The notes beneath the pieces are model-generated. The model was not told where the DNA came from, made no database searches, and worked only from the letters and a program-made list of their open reading frames with translations. From contig CM051455.1 in NCBI GenBank assembly GCA_028274465.1, positions 110,668,261 through 110,732,260 of the forward strand: a DNA stretch of 64,000 nt, read 5' to 3'. The position numbers and the translations under genes were made by a program. The stretch comes from Plantago ovata. Lineage: Eukaryota > Streptophyta > Magnoliopsida > Lamiales > Plantaginaceae. Of the stretch, positions 10,620 to 22,158 are shown piece after piece (position 1 is the stretch's first letter; every line of letters starts with the position of its first letter).

Positions 10620-10779
10620 CAATTAATTTGGAATTAATTGTGATTGATGGATTATAATTGATTTGGAATTAATTATAATATTTGGTGGCTCAATTAATGA
10701 TTTGGAATTATTAATTGAATTGGCTAATTAATTGTATTTTATGTAAATACAATTAAAGATTATATTTTGGAAATATAAT
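10620..10779 (+). repeat. Array of five AT-rich inverted repeats with short loops
   Basis: Stems at 10620-10640 (9 bp, loop TGG), 10653-10677 (11 bp with one G-T, loop TGG), 10691-10717 (12 bp with one G-T, loop TGG), 10728-10756 (12 bp, loop TATGT) and 10759-10779 (9 bp, loop TGG). The array recurs in every LTR of the family; in LTRs 3, 4 and the outer 3' LTR a sixth stem (loop TAG) follows. Confidence 0.82.
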
Positions 10780-11052
10780 AGAGGTTTGATTTGAAAGGAT
10801 ATGTTAATTTTGGAAATACAAAATTGGGACCCACCTATCACCCTAAGGACACGCGCGCGCGCGAGATGGAGTAGGGGAAGGAGTTCGACTCCTTCCTCTA
10901 TTAGAAGTCTAAGGGATAAGTTAGATTTTCCTGATTGAGTTTTAATTTGATTGGGAATGAATCTAGACTTGAAATTGGTTTCCTAGTGCGATAAGAATTA
11001 GATTCATATTCCTTTATGAAGTCTAATTGCTTATGCTTTAGGCTTCTATTGA

Positions 11053-11068
11053 CTACTATATATAGTAG
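11053..11068 (+). promoter_or_regulatory. Palindromic TATA box of Copia LTR 1
   Basis: CTACTATATATAGTAG is a perfect 16-base palindrome holding a TATA box. It recurs at 16911-16926 and 31722-31737, and as a 14-base form at 35568-35581. Its distance from the LTR end suggests transcription starts near 11095; this is inferred. Confidence 0.6.
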
Positions 11069-11550
11069 ACTACTAGAGAGCTTTAGACATAGATTTTCAC
11101 ACAGTTGAAGAATCAAATTCTTAGAGAATTATTCTACCCAGTTTTCTTAGAGAAAATAAAAGCTCTCCCCTCCTTTATAAGCCACACGCGTGCGCCATCT
11201 GCCGGAGGAATCGCCGCCCCATCTTCTTGGTCACACAAAGAATATCCTAGCATTCTTTCCGATAGGCTATTCATCCGTGGATACCAAGCTTGAGGTTCTA
11301 GGAGCTGGAAACTAACTTTTATTGTCTTGCAGATAATCAAAGTATTGCAGATATCTTCGACTTCGACGAAGGAGAAGATACACCGGATTGTTACGAAGAC
11401 TTGGAAGTTGCTTTGGAAGTAAGGTTAGTCTTCTAATTGACGTGTTTAAATATATACGGCATATACATAATCAATTAACCTGCATGTTAAGAAAATTTTT
11501 GAAATTCCGCTGCGTACCCTAGGGGTAACTCTGACCGTATTTTCTTACAG

Positions 11551-13026
11551 TGGTATCAGAGCGAGGTTAATTGATTACGTATATACGTATATATATTGTA
11601 TGATTTTGTAGATATGTGGATGCAATTGATTCTATAATTAATTCGATTTTCAAAAGTTTTGTTTTTATATAAATTTAGAATTTATATTTTTTCAAAAAAA
11701 AAAAAAATTTAAATATATATATTGACCGGGCCGCCTGCGGGCGCAGGCGCCGGGCGCCCGCGGCCGCGTGCACGGTAGGGGACGGCACTAGGTCCCGTCC
11801 CATATTTTAATATATATATATATTTTCTTTTCGGGTTGGACCTAAAAATCAAATTTTGAAAATTTTAAGGATTGAATTTTATATTTGGAATATAAATATG
11901 ATTTAATTGTAATTGCTTTAACTAGAGGGGTTAAATTTAATTAGTATAAAATTGAAGGGCTTATTTGTAATTTATCAATTTATTGTTTATTGCAAATTAG
12001 TCCTTCTACTTTTGAATTTTAGATTTAACACCTCCAAGGTTTCAAAATTACAATTAAGTCCTTCGGGTTTTCGAAAATTTCTACTTGGTCAATAGAATTT
12101 TTGATTTTTCAATCTAGTCCAAATTTTCAATTATTTCATAGAGACTATAAGTATGGGATTATAACTTTCATAATGAAATTATGAAGTCATTTGTCATCCA
12201 CATAGGCTACTACTTATTTCATATGCTCGATATGCTATTGTTTGACAATGCATGTTTAAATACCAAGTATTTTACTTTCCGTTCGACCGCTATGCATGCG
12301 AGGGTAGGCGGCGCCCTCTTATATGTCGGACCGCATATTTTATATATGGGTAGGCGGCACCCATTATGTGTTTGACCGCGTTTAGAACTAGAATGGATAG
12401 GCGGCATCAATTACGTGTAGACCGCTCATGCATGATGGGTAGGCGGCGCCCTTATTTGTTTGTAGATGACTGATAACAACCCTCAAGCGATAAGCCCCAA
12501 CCAATATAAGTACAGATATATATATATATATGTGTATGTATTTCTGAGATGCTCTCCATAGGGTGCTTTAATTCTGAACTTTCATTGCGTTTTCTTGTAT
12601 TGGCGACCTCGTCTTACAGACTCGCAGTGATCGTCGAATTAGAGTAAGCCTATGGTTATGACTTACTGCATATTGTATCTAGCGACCTCGATAGGTACAA
12701 TATGTAGGGCATCAGGTTAAATTAGATTTAACAACCAAGAGTTGCGTGACGCAATTGGATAGTTCTACTAGTCCTACCGGTCATATTATGCTATGCGACC
12801 AGCCCCCGTTGGAGTATAGCATAGTATGGATTTGGATCTTGGCCACTACGGTAACTTGTTGGACATTACCCGTATGTTTGTTGTGGGGGCAAGCATATAT
12901 GAAAATAGTGGGAGCTAAACAGCTAAAGGACCTTGTTGTTTAGTTATGTTGACTGTGTATTTAGAAATAATATTTCAATAGTTGATTTATTATTTTCGTT
13001 CTATATTATTTCTCCTGGAAACCAAA
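11551..13026 (+). other. Primer site and leader, inner Copia copy 2
   Basis: Primer site at 11551 (one mismatch to initiator tRNA-Met), then a leader of about 1.45 kb like 5661-7108. The GC-rich tract (about 11725-11800) differs in length from the other copies. The 45-base repeats lie at 12295 to about 12470. No credible gene. Confidence 0.75.
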
Positions 13027-13471
13027 ATGGCGAGAATCTCGCTCTGTGCTGTCTTAGAGAAGCAAATTTTGACCGGATCAAACTTCCTAGATTGGATCAG
13101 GAATATATATTTGGTGCTGAGGTACGAAAGGATTGAGTACGTCTTGGACGAGGCTAATCCCGTGTGTCCCGAGAATCAGACTGTCGATTAAGTTGCTGAT
13201 TTGGAATCAAGCCAACAAGGCAAAGTCTGACAAGCATCATGAGGATGCTAGATCCGCGCAGTGTATTATGCTGGTGGCAATGAGCAATGAGCTGCAGAGG
13301 CAACATGAAAGCATGTTGCCGTATGAGATGCTGAAGCATCTTGAGTCGGTCTTTAAGACGACAGCCAGAAGTGTTCAATTTGATTTGATCAAAGAGATAC
13401 ACAGATGCAAGCTCAATGAAAGAGGGAACATGTCTGAACATGTTCTCAAGATGAGAATAAGATCATGGTGA
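13027..13471 (+). pseudogene. gag N-terminal region, inner Copia copy 2
   Basis: ATG at 13027 starts a gag frame (MARISL) homologous to 7109. It stops at TAA 13189-13191 where the outer copy has CAA. A small indel just after moves the rest of the region (WNQANKAK ... EHVLKM) into another frame, open from about 13200 to 13471. Gag would package RNA; this copy cannot make an intact one. It is nearly identical to 18847-19291. Confidence 0.8.
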
Positions 13472-13474
13472 TCT

Positions 13475-14161
13475 TTGTTCTTCAATCATTGCCGAGTTCG
13501 TATTCGCAATTCATCGTCAACCACCATGAATGCGAAGGATGTAACACTGCCCGAACTCCATAATCTGCTGAAGACATATGATCAAACTCTTCCCAAGAAG
13601 AAAAAGTCGATCATGTTTGTTGGGCAACCGTCTAACCCAAACCCGAGAAACAAAGGTGCTAAGGGTAAGGGAAATTCGGGGGCCAAGGCTAACACTTCGA
13701 GTGATAGGCCTAAGCGTCTGAACCAGAAAAGGAACTTCAAGAGGAGCGGAACGGTACGCACAGATGAGTGTCTTTTCTGTAAGCAGAAAGGGCATTGGAA
13801 GAATGATTTCCCTAAGCTAAGGGCAGATCAAGCTAAGAAGCCGCTGGCTTCTAGCTCAAGTATGTTTGTTATTGAAATGAGCATGACTACTTTTGACTCC
13901 AATGGCTGGGTATTAGATACAGCTTGTGGCTCGCACATTTGTAAAAATGTGCAGGGGCTAATTGAACACAAGCTAGTCAAGCAAGGTGAAATCGACTTGC
14001 ATGTTGGGAACGACAATCCAGCTGAAGCCAAAGGCGTTGGACGCTGCAAGATAGATTTACCTTCAGGACAATGTTTGGAACTTGATAACGTTTATTTTGT
14101 TCCATCCATTGTCAGAAATATTATTTCCATTCCATTGTTGGACAATTTGGGTTTTTCCTAA
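13475..14161 (+). pseudogene. gag C-terminal, protease and pre-integrase region, copy 2
   Basis: About 228 residues. From about residue 98 the zinc knuckle reads CLFCKQKGHWKNDF: the last Cys of C-x2-C-x4-H-x4-C is Phe, so zinc binding should fail. The protease site region WVLDTACGSHIC follows at about residue 145, then the gag-pre-integrase segment ([10 protein letters not shown]...). The frame ends where about a dozen bases present in the outer copy (near 8285-8300) are missing. It matches 19295-19981 almost perfectly. Confidence 0.8.
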
Positions 14162-14181
14162 TACTTGTTATTTTTCATTAA

Positions 14182-15365
14182 ATGACCAGTATTATGGAAA
14201 GGCTCGCTTCGAGAATGGTTTATATATTTTTGCAAAGTAGTCTACCTTTATTTCAAATACATAACAAACAACCGTCTTCAAGTAGGAAGAATAATCCGTC
14301 TTATCTATGGCATTGTTGGCTAGGCCATATCAATGAAACACGGATTCAAAGACTAAGGAAGTTGGACTACTTAGAACCATTTGATTTTGAATCATATGGT
14401 ACATGCGAATCATGTGTTAAGGGTAAGATGACGAACAAACCTTTTGTTGGACAAGGTGTTCGTGCCACTCGCTGCCTAGAGCTCATACATGCCGATGTAT
14501 GTGGACCTTTTAAAAACCATGCGCGTGGGGGTTATCCTTACTTCGTTACCTTTACTGACGATTTCTCATGGTATGGGTATATTTATCTTATGACGAATAA
14601 ATCCGAGACCTTTGGGAAATTCAAGGAGTTTAGGAATGAGGTCGAGAATGAATTGAACCTAAGGATAGTCACTCTTCGATTAGATCGAGGAGGTGAATAC
14701 CTTAGTGAAGAATTTATCAACTACTTGAAGGAAAGTGGAATTCAATCGCAATGGACTCTTCCAAAATATCTATGGGGATATGCGCTACAAACTGCAATCT
14801 ACATTCTGAACCTTGTACCATCTAAATCAGTGGAGAAAACTCCTTATGAGTTATGGAAAGGAAAGAAGCCCTCACTGGGCTATCTTAGACCTTGGGGCTG
14901 TCCTGCGATAGTCAAATTGTTGCTCACTGATAAGTTAGATGCCAAAGGTGTCAAAGTATATTTCATAGGCTATCCTCGTCAGACGAGAGGCTATAAATTC
15001 TATCATGCTGAAGATCACAAGGTGATAGTATCTAGAAACGTCAAGTTTTTAGAAGCGGAATACCTCGAAGGAGAGAGGTTAGATGATATGATAGAACTTG
15101 AAGAAATTCAAAACTTTAACACGCGCGAACATTAGTTCTCTAAATCTTCTTATTTGGACTCAAGTTCAGTGGGAGCTTTCGAAGCAGACAAGGGTAATGA
15201 TATGACACTTGCTAGGCATGTCATAGTCAGTGGGACTCCTGTGATTAGATCAACAGTTGAAACCACACCAATAGAACCTGTTGTCAATCAACCTGTGCAA
15301 CAAGTTGCACAAGAGCAGCCTCCCGCTAGGGAACGGGGTCGTAGCACGCGACCGACTGCATCAGT
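14182..15365 (+). pseudogene. Integrase, inner Copia copy 2, catalytic Glu deleted
   Basis: The HHCC finger is visible (WHCWLGH with CESCVKGKM), then the core Asp residues HADVCGPF and LRLDRGGEY. The same 90-base deletion as in 8504-9507 removes the catalytic Glu segment. The 5' part of this copy is nearly identical to copy 3, the 3' part to the outer element, including TAG after TREH and TCAGT directly before the next LTR. The copy is therefore a chimera made by tandem duplication, and it lacks reverse transcriptase and RNase H. Confidence 0.85.
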
Positions 15366-17407
15366 TGATAGTGTATATGTCCTAGAGACAGTCCTTACTA
15401 AGGGCATGGTGCCCTTATAGAGGGCATATATGTACTATTACACAAGTCAACGTAATATAATATATGTTTGTTGCATTTTACTATTGAGTATCGCTTTCAT
15501 ATTTATATTACACCGGGCATGCAACATGTCATATCTCTATTACTGTCTGTATTGATATTAAACATGTCCCCTCGGATAGATGACAGATCACACAGATAGT
15601 GGGAGCTATGTGAGTTATCATCTATCCCAAACTCTCCCTAGTCGAGGTTCATCTCGGATGTAGGGTTCTGAATGAACCAGACAAGACTAGTATGCGTGGA
15701 GGTTATACTTGTTGGAGCAAGTGTGAGCCGATCCCACGGCCACGAAACGGATTGTTGGACAATCGAGAAACGTTCCCATAACTGCGTATAGTTGTTCGAA
15801 GAAGCTTTATCGAACAATGGAAGTACACACCGGACACTCCCATCGATGTATACTCTACACCGAAGTGTCTATGGGAACCGGTGAGTTGTCGAAGTGATGC
15901 CAGTCGTCCTTTGGACTTACAGGACTTTATCATCACATTTGTTGCCACATATCCTTGGTGGACCCGTCGATGTCAGCTCTGAATAAGCAGTTGACCTAAG
16001 ACACGATCCAGGATTATGGCTACATACAAATGGGGATGATAAGTGATTCTGTGAAGGATTCATCTCTCAAGTGTAGCACAGGAGAGCACTGCTCATAGTC
16101 GTTCATAGTTGTGATGGTAAAACCGCTGGCCAGCGTATCAATATTATTATGATGGTCATAATAGATATTGGATTCACCATGCAACTCACTGAAGACGCCC
16201 GTGGATGTATTATTGGGATAGACACTTCATCGATCCTAGATACATTCGAGCAAGTCAGATGAAGGGACGTTACCATCGCCGCGTTGAGCGCAACAAAATT
16301 CGCAACGAAAGGGTTAGCTTTGAGAAACCTCTCAAACGTCCTCATGTATTAATATTGCAAATGAACCGTCTAGGAATTCCATGTTGCCTCGTCTAGGACT
16401 TGATTAATACGATGAGGCCCTATGGGTCACACTATGTGGTGATTCAGCCTATCAGAATATCCTTGAAGATGGAATCGCAATTAATTTGGAATTAATTGTG
16501 ATTGATGGATTATAATTGATTTGGAATTAATTATAATATTTGGTGGCTCAATTAATGATTTGGAATTATTAATTGAATTGGCTAATTAATTGTATTTTAT
16601 GTAAATACAATTAAAGATTATATTTTGTAAATATAATAGAGGTTTGATTTGAAAGGATATGTTAATTTTGGAAATACAAAATTGGGACCCACCTATCACC
16701 CTAAGGACACGCGCGCGCGCGAGATGGAGTAGGGGAAGGAGTTCGACTCCTTCCTCTATTAGAAGTCTAAGGGATAAGTTAGATTTTCCTGATTGAGTTT
16801 TAATTTGATTGGGAATGAATCTAGACTTGAAATTGGTTTCCTAGTGCGATAAGAATTAGATTCATATTCCTTTATGAAGTCTAATTGCTTATGCTTTAGG
16901 CTTCTATTGACTACTATATATAGTAGACTACTAGAGAGCTTTAGACATAGATTTTCACACAGTTGAAGAATCAAATTCTTAGAGAATTATTCTACCCAGT
17001 TTTCTTAGAGAAAATAAAAGCTCTCCCCTCCTTTATAAGCCACACGCGTGCGCCATCTGCCGGAGGAATCGCCGCCCCATCTTCTTGGTCACACAAAGAA
17101 TATCCTAGCATTCTTTCCGATAGGCTATTCATCCGTGGATACCAAGCTTGAGGTTCTAGGAGCTGGAAACTAACTTTTATTGTCTTGCAGATAATCAAAG
17201 TATTGCAGATATCTTCGACTTCGACGAAGGAGAAGATACACCGGATTGTTACGAAGACTTGGAAGTTGCTTTGGAAGTAAGGTTAGTCTTCTAATTGACG
17301 TGTTTAAATATATACGGCATATACATAATCAATTAACCTGCATGTTAAGAAAATTTTTGAAATTCCGCTGCGTACCCTAGGGGTAACTCTGACCGTATTT
17401 TCTTACA
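15366..17407 (+). repeat. Copia LTR 2 of the inner array
   Basis: 2042 bases, nearly identical to LTR 1. The hairpin array lies at 16478-16637; its fifth loop is TGT instead of TGG. Palindromic TATA box at 16911-16926. No gene. Confidence 0.92.
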
Positions 17408-17408
17408 G

Positions 17409-18846
17409 TGGTATCAGAGCGAGGTTAATTGATTACGTATATACGTATATATATTGTATGATTTTGTAGATATGTGGATGCAATTGATTCTATAATTAAT
17501 TCGATTTTTAAAAGTTTTGTTTTTATATAAATTTAGAATTTATATTTTTTCAAAAAAAAAAAAATTTAAATATATATATTGACCGGGCCGCGTGCACGGT
17601 AGGGGACGGCACTAGGTCCCGTCCCATATTTTAATATATATATATTTTCTTTTCGGGTTGGACCTAAAAATCAAATTTTGAAAATTTTAAGGATTGAATT
17701 TTATATTTGGAATATAAATATGATTTAATTGTAATTGCTTTAACTAGAGGGGTTAAATTTAATTAGTATAAAATTGAAGGGCTTATTTGTAATTTATCAA
17801 TTTATTGTTTATTGCAAATTAGTCCTTCTACTTTTGAATTTTAGATTTAACACCTCCAAGGTTTCAAAATTACAATTAAGTCCTTCGGGTTTTCGAAAAT
17901 TTCTACTTGGTCAATAGAATTTTTGATTTTTCAATCTAGTCCAAATTTTCAATTATTTCATAGAGACTATAAGTATGGGATTATAACTTTCATAATGAAA
18001 TTATGAAGTCATTTGTCATCCACATAGGCTACTACTTATTTCATATGCTCGATATGCTATTGTTTGACAATGCATGTTTAAATACCAAGTATTTTACTTT
18101 CCGTTCGACCGCTATGCATGCGAGGGTAGGCGGCGCCCTCTTATATGTCGGACCGCATATTTTATATATGGGTAGGCGGCACCCATTATGTGTTTGACCG
18201 CGTTTAGAACTAGAATGGATAGGCGGCATCAATTACGTGTAGACCGCTCATGCATGATGGGTAGGCGGCGCCCTTATTTGTTTGTAGATGACTGATAACA
18301 ACCCTCAAGCGATAAGCCCCAACCAATATAAGTACAGATATATATATATATGTGTATGTATTTCTGAGATGCTCTCCATAGGGTGCTTTAATTCTGAACT
18401 TTCATTGCGTTTTCTTGTATTGGCGACCTCGTCTTACAGACTCGCAGTGATCGTCGAATTAGAGTAAGCCTATGGTTATGACTTACTGCATATTGTATCT
18501 AGCGACCTCGATAGGTACAATATGTAGGGCATCAGGTTAAATTAGATTTAACAACCAAGAGTTGCGTGACGCAATTGGATAGTTCTACTAGTCCTACCGG
18601 TCATATTATGCTATGCGACCAGCCCCCGTTGGAGTATAGCATAGTATGGATTTGGATCTTGGCCACTACGGTAACTTGTTGGACATTACCCGTATGTTTG
18701 TTGTGGGGGCAAGCATATATGAAAATAGTGGGAGCTAAACAGCTAAAGGACCTTGTTGTTTAGTTATGTTGACTGTGTATTTAGAAATAATATTTCAATA
18801 GTTGATTTATTATTTTCGTTCTATATTATTTCTCCTGGAAACCAAA
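17409..18846 (+). other. Primer site and leader, inner Copia copy 3
   Basis: Primer site at 17409, then a leader almost identical to 11551-13026 except that about 32 bases of the GC-rich tract are missing near 17589. The 45-base repeats lie at 18107 to about 18285. No credible gene. Confidence 0.75.
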
Positions 18847-19981
18847 ATGGCGAGAATCTCGCTCTGTGCTGTCTTAGAGAAGCAAATTTTGACCGGATCA
18901 AACTTCCTAGATTGGATCAGGAATATATATTTGGTGCTGAGGTACGAAAGGATTGAGTACGTCTTGGACGAGGCTAATCCCGTGTGTCCCGAGAATCAGA
19001 CTGTCGATTAAGTTGCTGATTTGGAATCAAGCCAACAAGGCAAAGTCTGACAAGCATCATGAGGATGCTAGATCCGCGCAGTGTATTATGCTGGTGGCAA
19101 TGAGCAATGAGCTGCAGAGGCAACATGAAAGCATGTTGCCGTATGAGATGCTGAAGCATCTTGAGTCGGTCTTTAAGACGACAGCCAGAAGTGTTCAATT
19201 TGATTTGATCAAAGAGATACACAGATGCAAGCTCAATGAAAGAGGGAACATGTCTGAACATGTTCTCAAGATGAGAATAAGATCATGGTGATCTTTGTTC
19301 TTCAATCATTGCCGAGTTCGTATTCGCAATTCATCGTCAACCACCATGAATGCGAAGGATGTAACACTGCCCGAACTCCATAATCTGCTGAAGACATATG
19401 ATCAAACTCTTCCCAAGAAGAAAAAGTCGATCATGTTTGATGGGCAACCGTCTAACCCAAACCCGAGAAACAAAGGTGCTAAGGGTAAGGGAAATTCGGG
19501 GGCCAAGGCTAACACTTCGAGTGATAGGCCTAAGCGTCTGAACCAGAAAAGGAACTTCAAGAGGAGCGGAACGGTACGCACAGATGAGTGTCTTTTCTGT
19601 AAGCAGAAAGGGCATTGGAAGAATGATTTCCCTAAGCTAAGGGCAGATCAAGCTAAGAAGCCGCTGGCTTCTAGCTCAAGTATGTTTGTTATTGAAATGA
19701 GCATGACTACTTTTGACTCCAATGGCTGGGTATTAGATACAGCTTGTGGCTCGCACATTTGTAAAAATGTGCAGGGGCTAATTGAACACAAGCTAGTCAA
19801 GCAAGGTGAAATCGACTTGCATGTTGGGAACGACAATCCAGCTGAAGCCAAAGGCGTTGGACGCTGCAAGATAGATTTACCTTCAGGACAATGTTTGGAA
19901 CTTGATAACGTTTATTTTGTTCCATCCATTGTCAGAAATATTATTTCCATTCCATTGTTGGACAATTTGGGTTTTTCCTAA
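18847..19981 (+). pseudogene. gag-protease region, inner Copia copy 3
   Basis: Start ATG at 18847; TAA at 19009-19011, then the shifted frame to 19291 and a further frame 19295-19981, exactly as in copy 2. The zinc knuckle again ends in Phe (KNDF), and the protease position reads DTACGSH. Only a few bases distinguish it from copy 2 (for example Val to Asp in the VGQPSNP stretch). Confidence 0.8.
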
Positions 19982-20001
19982 TACTTGTTATTTTTCATTA
20001 A

Positions 20002-20893
20002 ATGAACAGTATTATGGAAAGGCTCGCTTCGAGAATGGTTTATATATTTTTGCAAAGTAGTCTACCTTTATTTCAAATACATAACAAACAACCGTCTTCA
20101 AGTAGGAAGAATAATCCGTCTTATCTATGGCATTGTTGGCTAGGCCATATCAATGAAACACGGATTCAAAGACTAAGGAAGTTGGACTACTTAGAACCAT
20201 TTGATTTTGAATCATATGGTACATGCGAATCATGTGTTAAGGGTAAGATGACGAACAAACCTTTTGTTGGACAAGGTGTTCGTGCCACTCGCTGCCTAGA
20301 GCTCATACATGCCGATGTATGTGGACCTTTTAAAAACCATGCGCGTGGGGGTTATCCTTACTTCGTTACCTTTACTGACGATTTCTCATGGTATGGGTAT
20401 ATTTATCTTATGACGAATAAATCCGAGACCTTTGGCAAATTCAAGGAGTTTAGGAATGAGGTCGAGAATGAATTAAACCTAAGGATAGTCACTCTTCGAT
20501 TAGATCGAGGAGGTGAATACCTTAGTGAAGAATTTATCAACTACTTGAAGGAAAGTGGAATTCAATCGCAATGGACTCCTCCTGGAACCCCAGAGTTAAA
20601 TGGTGTGTGTGAGAGAGAGGAATCGAACCCTGTTAGACATGGTGAGATCAATGATTGGATTCTCGGCTCTTCCAAAACATCTATGGGGATATGCACTGCA
20701 AACTGCAATCTACATTCTGAACCGTGTACCATCTAAATCAGTGGAGAAAACTCCTTGTGAGTTATGGAAGGGAAAGAAGCCCTCACTGGGCTATCTTAGA
20801 CCTCGGGGCTGTCTTGCGATAGTCAAACTGATGCTCAGTGATAAGTTAGATGCCAAGGGTGTCAAATTATATTTCATAGGCTATCCTCGTTAG
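20002..20893 (+). pseudogene. Integrase, inner Copia copy 3, frameshifted near the Glu
   Basis: The HHCC finger and the core Asp residues are present. Unlike copies 1 and 2, the Glu region is retained ([12 protein letters not shown]), but an extra base in the GTGTGTGTGAGAGAGAGG stretch (about 20601-20619) shifts the frame just at the catalytic Glu. The core resumes in the other frame (20600-20893) through [12 protein letters not shown] and ends at TAG 20891-20893, where copies 1 and 2 have CAG. Confidence 0.8.
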
Positions 20894-20932
20894 ACGAGAG
20901 GCTATGAATTCTATCATGCTGAACATCACTAG

Positions 20933-22148
20933 GTGATAGTATCTAAAACGGTTAAGTTTTTAGAAGCAGAATACCTCGAAGAAGAGAGGTTAGATGACAT
21001 GATAGAACTTGAAGAAATTCAAGACTTTGACACGCGCGAACACGAGTTCTCTAAATCTTCTGAGTTGGACTCAAGTTCAGTGGGAGCTTTCGAAGCAGAC
21101 AAGGGTAATGATATGACACTTGCTAGGCATGTCATAGTCAGTGGGAGTCCTGTGATTAGATCAACAGTAGAAACCACACCAATAGAACCCGTTGTCAACC
21201 AACTTGTGCAACAAGTTGCAAAAGAGCAGCCTCCCGCTAGGGAACAGGGTCGCGTGGTGCGACTAGCTGCATCAGTGCCCACTGATAGTGTTCGTGTTAC
21301 ACGAATCCAGAAAAGAAAAGCACCAGAACTAGTCGAGCTCCGTAGGTCGAAGAGGATCCTAAAAGGACCTCAGAAGCAAAGCCTTATGATAGAAGACATC
21401 AGTGAACTTGATATCGGCTTATCAGATCGGGAAGATCCCGAGACCTACAAAGAGGTAATAATTGATATTGACTCAGACAAATGGCAAGAGGCCATGGAAT
21501 TGGAAATGGACATGTACCTGAACCAATTTGGAACTTGGTAGACTTGCCCCAATGGGTTAGACCTATTGGGTGCAAATGGGTCTTTAAACGAAAGACAGAT
21601 GCCGATGGCAAGGTACAAACGCACAAAGCTAGGCTTGTGGCGAAAGGCTACACGCAAAGGTATGGCATCGATTACGATGAAACCTTTTCACCGGTAGCAA
21701 AATTGAAGTCCATACGAATTCTACTTGCGATAGCTGCCTACTATGATTATGAGATCTGGCAGATGGATTTAAAGACTGCCTTCCTCAATGGCAACCTTGA
21801 GGAAGAGGTCTATATGGTACATCCGGAAGGTTTTATTAGTAAAACCAGGTCGACTGCTGTATGCAAATACAAAGATCCATCTATGGGCTAAAGCAAGCGT
21901 CTAGGAGCTGGAATATCCGCTTTGATGAAGCTGTCAAATGGTTTGACTTCGTCAGAAGCAAGGAAGATCCCTGTGTCTACACTAGGCACAACGACAAGGG
22001 AGTCGTTTTCATGATCATCTATGTTGATGACATTTTGATCATGGGAAACAATGTCTCTATGCTAGAAGAGACTAAAGTTTGGTTATCAAGTACCTTCTCA
22101 ATGAAGGAATTGGGTAAACATCCTAGGGATCAAGATCTAAAGAGATAG
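20933..22148 (+). pseudogene. Linker and reverse transcriptase, inner Copia copy 3
   Basis: The first 150 residues are the acidic and basic linker after integrase (...VTRIQKRKAPE...LRRSKRI...). Small indels near 21510-21530 move the frame into the reverse transcriptase, which shows GCKWVFKRK, ARLVAKGYTQR, QMDLKTAFLNG and the polymerase site YVDD (about 22020-22031). Frameshifts occur near 21870 and near 22108; a 10-base loss at the second is shared with copy 4 but absent from the outer copy. The enzyme would copy the RNA to DNA in the particle. Confidence 0.82.
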
Positions 22149-22158
22149 ATCCAAGAGG

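Larger units (their letters stand above)
9508..11549 (+). repeat. Copia LTR 1 of the inner array
   Basis: 2042 bases, from TGATAGTG to TTTTCTTACA. It is nearly identical to LTR 2 (15366-17407). Both lack about 70 bases, including one hairpin, that LTR 3, LTR 4 and the outer 3' LTR carry. It contains the hairpin array 10620-10779, a CG run near 10850, a GC-rich hairpin 10873-10899 and a palindromic TATA box 11053-11068. No credible gene is seen. Confidence 0.92.
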
